Shown here: piece after piece, positions 57,257 through 64,000 of the stretch
How the letters are laid out: each line of letters opens with the position of its first letter
Numbering within the stretch: position 1 is the stretch's first letter
Assembly: GCA_961205875.1 (NCBI GenBank)
Contig: OY540821.1
Location: 17,050,001-17,114,000 of the forward strand
Source: Sialis fuliginosa
Lineage: Eukaryota; Arthropoda; Insecta; Megaloptera; Sialidae
Direction: 5' to 3'
DNA length: 64,000 nucleotides
Translations under genes and position numbers: made by a program
The notes under the pieces: generated by a model
What the model was told of the DNA's origin: nothing
Seen by the model: the letters and a program-made list of their open reading frames with translations, nothing else
Databases searched by the model: none

Positions 57257-58114
57257 TAAGGTACTTGGATATGACCCCAGTAATGGCCTTTTTAAAATTA
57301 AATGTAGGGTCAACTGGGGTAAAAGTGAAACAAAATACAAATCATGTTTTTTGACAGTTAACGATACAAATTCATACTTCAATTTTTTCTACTATAGATT
57401 TTAAATACTACGGACTTTAAAAATCAAAAAAAGTGTGTTTCATTTTTAACCTCTAATTTGGGAAAAAGTGAAACAGGCCTTTAATGGAAAATATTTCCCG
57501 AAAAATTGAAAGAAAAGCTACTTTGGCAAGTTTGATTTATCTTCTTTGTGGCATATCAATGTGAAATTGTAACTTTAATTAATATCTGAGCTATACAGAA
57601 AGTTATGTGCAAAGAATTAAAATTTAATTCACACGTTTTGACATCGACTAACAGGGAAATCTGTAGGGGTGACACACATTCAGGTCGCTTTAACAAACCT
57701 TTAATGATGATGTCAGTTTTTATAATTCTCCTATAAACAAATTAGTTTTTTAGTTGCAAGCTTGTTTCACTTTTACCCCATTTTATTGCTGTTTCATATT
57801 TAACCATACTGAATTAGAAATATTTGTTGATATTTTATTACTACCATTTCTGAATATTAATCTATATACATTTAACTGTTTTACAGCGTGATTTGATGAC
57901 AATCGGCCAATAGGCGTCAAAATGGTGGACATTTAAACTAATTATTAGTATAATTTATTTATAAATTATTATATATATTATCATAGCAACTGCTTTACAT
58001 TGTGTCAAATTTGACGATTCTTTTGTGTCGTAGTACTTATCATTACCAAGTGTCCATCACTGGTTTCACCTTTTCCATTACTGGAGAAAAAACATAAAAA
58101 AATAAAAGGCTATA
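57257..58114 (+). mobile_element. MITE family A interrupted by MITE D
   Basis: The left part is 57257-57306 and the right part resumes at 57807 with TACTGAATTAG. The MITE D between them duplicates a TA that is single in every uninterrupted copy. The right terminus is missing after about 58114. Confidence 0.85.
57307..57806 (+). mobile_element. MITE family D nested in MITE A
   Basis: It begins GGGTCAACTGGGGTAAAAG and ends TTTCATATTTAACCA, within family A between AAATGTA and TACTGAATT. Other A copies read AAATGTACTGAATT at this point, so the TA was duplicated on insertion. Confidence 0.88.
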
Positions 58115-58379
58115 AATCGAGACTCTCCAGCTAAATCTACAAGCGCTTTCCATTACAGTATCTATAGCGGATATGTAAAGTTTTAACACTGAGTGTACTC
58201 TTTTGTTCTAAGCTTTCATTGGCTGTGGCGGCAGCTAGCGACGGTTGGTCCATGACCCTTACACACATACATACAGTGATGCTGTATCAGAGTTCTCACT
58301 ATGGTAACAATCTCAACTTATGTATTCATGTAATATTATGTTAGATCAGTTATCAATATATCTCTGAAATTCGACATTT

Positions 58380-59288
58380 TTGAGACCGCCATTATTCATC
58401 CCCGTAAAAAAGAACATTTAATATTAATTTACATGTTCAATTATAAAACTATAATACATCTACGTCTTATTTTCTTGTATTTTAGTTGATATTTGTATGA
58501 CGAGTTGAAGGAAATTTCACTAAAAAATTTAGAATTTTTGATTTCGTTAAAAGTATGTTTATTGTATAGAAAATGACGTGAAAAAATGAACTGTTCAAAC
58601 CGCAGGTCTGTATCTCAAACCGTTCTTGAGATATAGCCTCTCAAAGTTTTATTTTTTTCAAATTTTTGGAGAAAAAAGGCCATAACTTTTGAACGTGTGG
58701 TCGGAATTGATTTTAGTTGACGGATTTGGAATCAGCATGTCAAAATCTATATAATGACATGTATAATACCTTAAAACTCGAAAAAAAAAATTTCACGAAA
58801 AATCGAAAAAATTCAAAGGGGTATACCTTAAAAAAATGTCGATTTTTGACCAAATTTTTTTTGTCTGATTTTAAAGTATTATACATGTCATTATATAGAT
58901 TTTGACACGCTGATTTCAAATCCGTCAACTAAAATCAATTCCGACCACACGTTCAAAAGTTATGGCCTTTTTTCTCCAAAAATTTGAAAAAACTAAAACT
59001 TTGAGAGGCTATATCTCGAGAACGGTTTGAGATACAGACCTGCGGTTTGAAACAAACAACTTTTCACGTCATTTTCTATACAATAAACATACTTTTAACG
59101 AAATCAAAAATTCTAAATTTTTTAGTGAAATTTCCTGCAATGAACTTCAACTGGTCATACAAATATCGACTAAAATACAAGAAAATAAGACGTAGAATCA
59201 TTTAGTTACTATATAAATATACAAGAATTTATTTAAAAAAGTAAAAGCTTGAACTAAAGCTGTTTCATAACTAGTTTTTTGTTTGTTA
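58380..59288 (-). mobile_element. foldback element family C, copy 3
   Basis: The core palindrome 58461-59194 has its central loop and both flanks inverted relative to copies 1 and 2, which shows that the whole unit inserted in the other direction. Two overlapping ORFs on opposite strands (near 58717-58928) mirror each other because of the palindrome. Confidence 0.82.
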
Positions 59289-60902
59289 ATAGTTCCATCT
59301 TACCGATCTTCTAGCTCTAGTAATAACAAAATTAGCAATGCTCACTCTGTTTTGGCGAACAGCCTGTATACAATATTTTAAAAAATTACTTGCTAGTTGT
59401 AAAAGATTGTAATTATTGCATAAAATACGTGCATGGGGGTTGGGGGGGTGAGAAGATAGTATAATGAATATATACAGAGAAGGGGCAAATGCTAGACGTG
59501 AAGTATGCTTGAATTCTGTATCGCAGTAGCGGCTTGTGTTGGCAACAATTGCAAAAACCAAACGATTGTGTGCCAATAGTACTTGTCATTAATTAAAATG
59601 TTTTTCTAGCTGATTGGTTGATTGATATATATGTACGTGTGTGCGAGAGAGAGAGGGTATTTTTGATTGGAAATATGCAACCATATTCATGGTTCAGTTG
59701 GTAACGCTGTATCAGTTTTTATATTTGTATAGCTATATGAGTATTAATGGAAAATACATATGTATTATGTTAGGTTACTTTTTTTCAGACACGTATTTTA
59801 ATGTCATTGTTTTAAATGTGTAGTAATTATTATTATTTTTTTATGTCCGGTATTATAAAGGAGTTAGTCTATCTGTCTTTCTGTCTATATAAATTTTGTA
59901 CCGAATACGATGAAATTTTATTTAAAATGAATATTTTACTAAAAGGGATTTTCTTTTCAGGATTATATTTTCAATTTCATCTCATTTCCACTACAAGTCA
60001 CCATACGGTAAGTTTTTATTAATACTTTATGTTATAAAGAATTTTTACGGTTAAAAAAATCAAACCAAAATCATAAAAAAAATTAAAGAATCAAAAAAAT
60101 ACTGATTTAAATTGATCTAAATTACTTATAGAGTAATAGTAGAGATTACACTTATTAATACTAAACCGTGTATCAAATTTTATAACTGTAATAGAATGGG
60201 TTCCCAAGATATTAAATAAAAACTAATTTTGAGTAAAATCTTTGAAAATAAAATTTTGAAAATAAATTATTATAAATCATAAGGGTACCTACATATATAT
60301 ACACCGAATTCTCTTCTTGCTATTCTTTCATTCACAACCAACAATAACTAAACATACAATTTTTTCTACAGGTATCCATAAATTTTGCACATATCTCCAG
60401 TTCATTTTTTGTCATGGGGGAGGCTTTAACAAACGCACAAATTATTCACATAACCCCCCCTCCTCACCAAAGCAAACACGACCGCTGTAAATCTACTACA
60501 CCCCATTTTACCCCTCCCCCCACCCCCTCCTCACGCAACCGCCGTGTATCATTTTATAATGACATCGGTTATATAATCACTTGGGGATATTAATCATAGC
60601 CATGCATTGTCTTCTCCCTGTGGCCCTGTTTAAACATTTTTCCCCAATGCATGCATTTGTACCGTTTGATTTTTGTTTAAATTGTCTTGTTTTAAATTTT
60701 GTTTACATTTTTCCGGGAAATTCGTGTAAGAAAATTATGTGTTTATTTTGTGTAGTACTTTGTCATGAGAAATATTATTAATTGTCTGCAATTTTAAATG
60801 TTGAATTATTGTACCTTTTTATTAATTTTAACGAAGTATATTTAATATAAATATTATATAATTGTTAATTTTTTTCTCATTAAAAAGGTTACAATTTTGT
60901 TA
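59289..60902. other. gene-free stretch
   Basis: Short ORFs (60-96 codons) without domains, a G-rich tract (59436-59447) and a C-rich tract (60512-60530). A GAGAGAGAGAG run is at 59645. Confidence 0.45.
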
Positions 60903-61423
60903 TAAGGTAGTGGCAACAGTCTTGGATATGACCTCAGTAACAGCTATTTTTTAATTAAATGTACTGAATTAGAAATGTTTGTTGATATTTGATTACTACC
61001 ATTTCTGAATATTAATCTATATGCATTTAACTGTTTTATAGCGTGATTTGATGACAATCGACCAATAGGTGTCAAAATGGGGGACATTTAAACTAATTTA
61101 TTTATTAATTATTATATTATCATAGCAACTGCTTTACATTGTTTCAAATTTGACGATTCTTTCTTTTATATATTCTGTGTCGTAGTACTTATCATTAGCA
61201 AGTGTCCATCACTGCGTGCTCATTACTGGTTTTACTTTATTCATTACTAGAAAAAAAAACATAAAAAAATAAAAGGTTATATATATTTAAAAAAAAAACT
61301 ATATTTGCGGACTTTGGTAATTAAATTGATTAAATAAAGAGTTACTTGTTTAATTAGTAACATGAGTTCATGAGAATTACAAACCTTGCTCTTATAGCGT
61401 CCATAACTAGTGCTAGTACCTTA
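60903..61423 (+). mobile_element. MITE family A, complete
   Basis: It runs from TAAGGTAGTGGCAACAGTC to AACTAGTGCTAGTACCTTA, with all interior blocks present. Confidence 0.86.
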
Positions 61424-61939
61424 TATACATGTTCAAATGTTTATTGTCCATTATTCATAGTACATATTTTATAAAATACTGACTGGTGATATTCATTATA
61501 AATGTATATTCGTCAAATTAATGAAGGGTGATTTTAGTGCGACAGAAAGTTTTAATTTAGGGGACGAAGGGTTAATTCACACATAACCACACTGGCGTGT
61601 CGTCATGGATACACAACAATTGTCACTTTAACCCTCTCCCCCACGATGTATAAACACAGATTTGATTCAGAGCTTGGGGCATTTTATTTATTTACGTTGA
61701 CAATAATATTAATTCGTTTAAATAAAGTGAGTGGTTAAAGGGTGTTATGGGTAATTGTACAATGTATTGAGTATACTCTATATAATATTATTGTATTTTA
61801 ATTTTATATGGGACAGTAATTAACACGAATTATGGTAATATTTTCTGTTCTTATTTTTTTAAATTTAGTTACGTTAAACCAGTAAGATTTAATTTCTTGC
61901 AATTGTTTAAACACTCAAAATGAATGAAATACTCAAATT
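61424..61939. other. no gene recognised
   Basis: AT-rich spacer between MITE A and a family B copy. Confidence 0.4.
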
Positions 61940-62266
61940 TCAGACGCGTTTTTAAAGAATGTTCACGTAATATTTGCCCTTCTTGAGAGATATCTTCAAA
62001 AAATAAATATTTTAGGATATCACCCCTCCTCCTTACACAAGATTTTAATAATTTTGAAATGGGACCGTCCTCAAGCCAGACCCAACCAACCAAGATTATT
62101 AATATCGGTTCAGTGGTTCATGATTTATGTGTGTGACAAGGATCAGGGGACTGACAGATAGACACGGACCTGAAATGATCAATTTAAAATTTTGATACCG
62201 GAGAACAATTTTTTAAAACGATTACAAAGCTTCTCGTATCTTCGAAATTTCCAAAGAAGCAAAAAC
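61940..62266 (+). repeat. family B, distal half
   Basis: It holds GGATATCACCCCTCC, GAAATGGGACCGTCC and AAAGCTTCTCGTATCTTCG, and ends near AAGAAGCAAAAA. Confidence 0.72.
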
Positions 62267-63283
62267 GAGACTTATCAAAAATTCAGACAGTCTCGTCTCT
62301 GTCTCGTTTCACTCGAAGGTAAACTAATCTTATTTCTATGTCATTTTGAAACTAAAATCGAGACAATACCGAAAAATCTCGTCTGGGCATCGACATGAAA
62401 ATGAAGAAATCTGTTTAACTTAAAATATTAAAAATATTTTATCTTTTTATATTCAGCCAGAGATTATTTTAGTGTATAGTTTTAGCTTGTTTCTGCAGTT
62501 CCAGAAATGAAAACTGCGCAGTTGTGAAAGCTAATTTGTGTAGTTGAAAAAAAATGGTAACTATAATTTGTAAGAGAGAAATATACAAAGCGTTGAGCAA
62601 ATTTCTTAAAATAACCCCTGTACCCAGCAGTATAAGACCATTTCAAGATCACTACAGAAGCCTTATAGCTTATTGTATAAAAAGTTGTTACGTTAATTAA
62701 GAACTTATGCAGATATGGTTCATAATTATGTATATTTAATTTGCTGAAAGTTTTTGAAAGTCTAGTCAATATGAAGCATTAAATAATTTTCTTATATTTC
62801 TAATAAAACAAACGAGCATAGGGTGTATAACACGAAATGTAAAAGTCAATTGAAGTTATAAGTTCTGAAAAGAAAAGTTTGTATACATTTTCCAAAGAAA
62901 ACTTCAAGTACTTAAATAAGGTTCAAATGTTTGAAATATCAACTTTTTGTTAGTTCAACGTAGCACATTTTATATAAATATATACAATTTATATTACCTA
63001 CATATTTTCATTTGTATTAAAATTTAATCTTATTGTCAGTGATAATAATTTGATTAGAAATCTGAATTCATATTGCGATTATTTTTATTAACCATTTTAT
63101 TTGCTAAAAAGTAGGATTTTATGATATAACTATAGATTTTATCATGCGGTTCTAAATTTGATTTAAATAGCGTTTTTCTTGAAACTATATTTTTTGAGCT
63201 GGTATTCCTAGCGCCTTCAGTTTTTAACGGATTGACATGAAATTTCAGGTATAGCTTCACAATAATATCATGCAATTAAGGGT
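62267..63283. other. no gene recognised before the satellite array
   Basis: ATTTCAAGATCACTACAGAAGCC at about 62640 recalls family K. A Helitron-like leader motif lies at about 63232-63257. The 73- to 95-codon ORFs have no domain. Confidence 0.4.
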
Positions 63284-64000
63284 TAAAGATAATAGTGTAA
63301 GCTACATTTAAAAAAAAAACTGGAGTCTCCTCGATCGCGCCAAGTTGAGATATTAACTATTCAATTTACTTCTTTGTTAGCGTATGAGTTTTAATTTGTT
63401 TTTTTAGTTTTAACTTGTTTTTAAAAAGGGAAGGAGCACGCGAAGGTCTTTAAGTGCGTGATGCTCTTAAAGATAATAGTGTAAGCTACATTTTAAAAAA
63501 AACTGGAGTCTCTTCGATCGCGCCAAGCTGAGATATTAACTATTCAATTTACTTCTTTGTTAGCGTATGAGTTTTAATTTGTTTTTTTAGTTTTAACTTG
63601 TTTTTAAAAAGGGAAGGAGCACGCGAAGGTCTTTAAGTGCGTGATGCTCTTAAAGATAATAGTGTAAGCTACATTTAAAAAAAAAACTGGAGTCTCTTCG
63701 ATCGCGCCAAGCTGAGATATTAACTATTCAATTTACTTCTTTGTTAGCGTATGAGTTTTAATTTGTTTTTTTTAGTTTTAACTTGTTTTTAAAAAGAGAA
63801 GGAGCACGCGAAGGTCTTTAAGTGCGTGATGCTCTTAAAGATAATAGTGTAAGCTACATTTTAAAAAAAAACTGGAGTCTCTTCGATCTCGCCAAGCTGA
63901 GATATTAACTATTCAATTTACTTCTTTGTTAGCGTATGAGTTTTAATTTGTTTTTTTAGTTTTAACTTGTTTTTAAAAAGGTAAGGAGCACGCGAAGGTC
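63284..64000 (+). repeat. tandem array of a ~184-bp unit, open at the window edge
   Basis: Unit starts (TAAAGATAATAGTG) lie at 63284, 63468, 63651 and 63836, giving periods of 184, 183 and 185 bases; the fourth unit is cut by the window end. Units differ at only a few positions, so the array is young or homogenised. Each contains GATCGCGCCAAG (GATCTCGCC in the last) and GGAGCACGCGAAGGTC. Just before it, GACATGAAATTTCAGGTATAG resembles Helitron-type leader sequence. Confidence 0.92.

Noticed and set aside
63284-64000. CRISPR-like array
   Set aside because: The whole ~184-bp unit is repeated without unique spacers, so it is a satellite in eukaryotic DNA.
1-64000. endogenous virus or LTR retrotransposon
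   Set aside because: I saw no direct long terminal repeats, and no gag, pol, capsid or envelope-like frames anywhere in the window.

Overview
The window is AT-rich nuclear DNA from an animal, most likely an insect. The signs are long gene-free stretches, eukaryotic splice and poly(A) signals, CA/TG/TA microsatellites, many TA-target and TTAA-target inverted-repeat elements, hAT, pogo and Helitron-type termini, and a repeat (family L) that resembles sequence I know from insect genomes. I cannot name the species. There is no sign of prokaryotic organisation. Nearly all reading frames of 60-130 codons here are chance ORFs in repeats or simple sequence.

Only one convincing host coding segment is present: a 167-codon ORF at 11476-11979 on the + strand. 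It carries a complete AN1-type zinc finger followed by a basic C-terminal tail like that of the helicase SMUBP-2/IGHMBP2. An acceptor-like sequence lies just upstream and a tandem poly(A) signal about 115 bases downstream. I read it as a terminal exon, or a small AN1 gene. It sits between two copies of MITE family A in opposite orientation. A second coding remnant, the last ~90 codons of a pogo/Tigger-type transposase, lies at 48715-48984 inside a 577-bp deletion derivative with intact terminal inverted repeats.

The rest is a layered set of non-autonomous repeats. Family A (TA target, termini near AGGTACTGGCACCAGT) is present in about 19 full, partial or nested copies and covers roughly a tenth of the window. 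Family B (two ends near GCTTCCTCG) has about ten copies. Family C is a foldback element with ~330-bp palindromic arms (three large copies and one deleted). Families D and E are TA-target MITEs whose ends share GGGGTAA(A). Others are family L, a Helitron family (27468-28358, with A|T flanks, a 3' hairpin and CTAG), a hAT element with a perfect 8-bp target duplication (13016-13720), a palindromic element bounded by TTAA (32989-33317) and a small TA-target MITE (49357-49564). Nesting gives relative ages: D inserted into A, F into B.

Tandem repeats include a ~184-bp array that runs off the right edge (63284 to 64000), a ~275-bp two-unit duplication (18961-19510) and a ~158-bp duplication (54066-54362). 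G/C homopolymers of 15-21 bases are strikingly frequent for such AT-rich DNA. A few CpG-richer islands (about 1545-1810, 24505-24640, 31196-31515, 41745-41890) look promoter-like by composition and motifs only. I saw no retroviral or LTR element, rRNA, convincing tRNA or CRISPR array.
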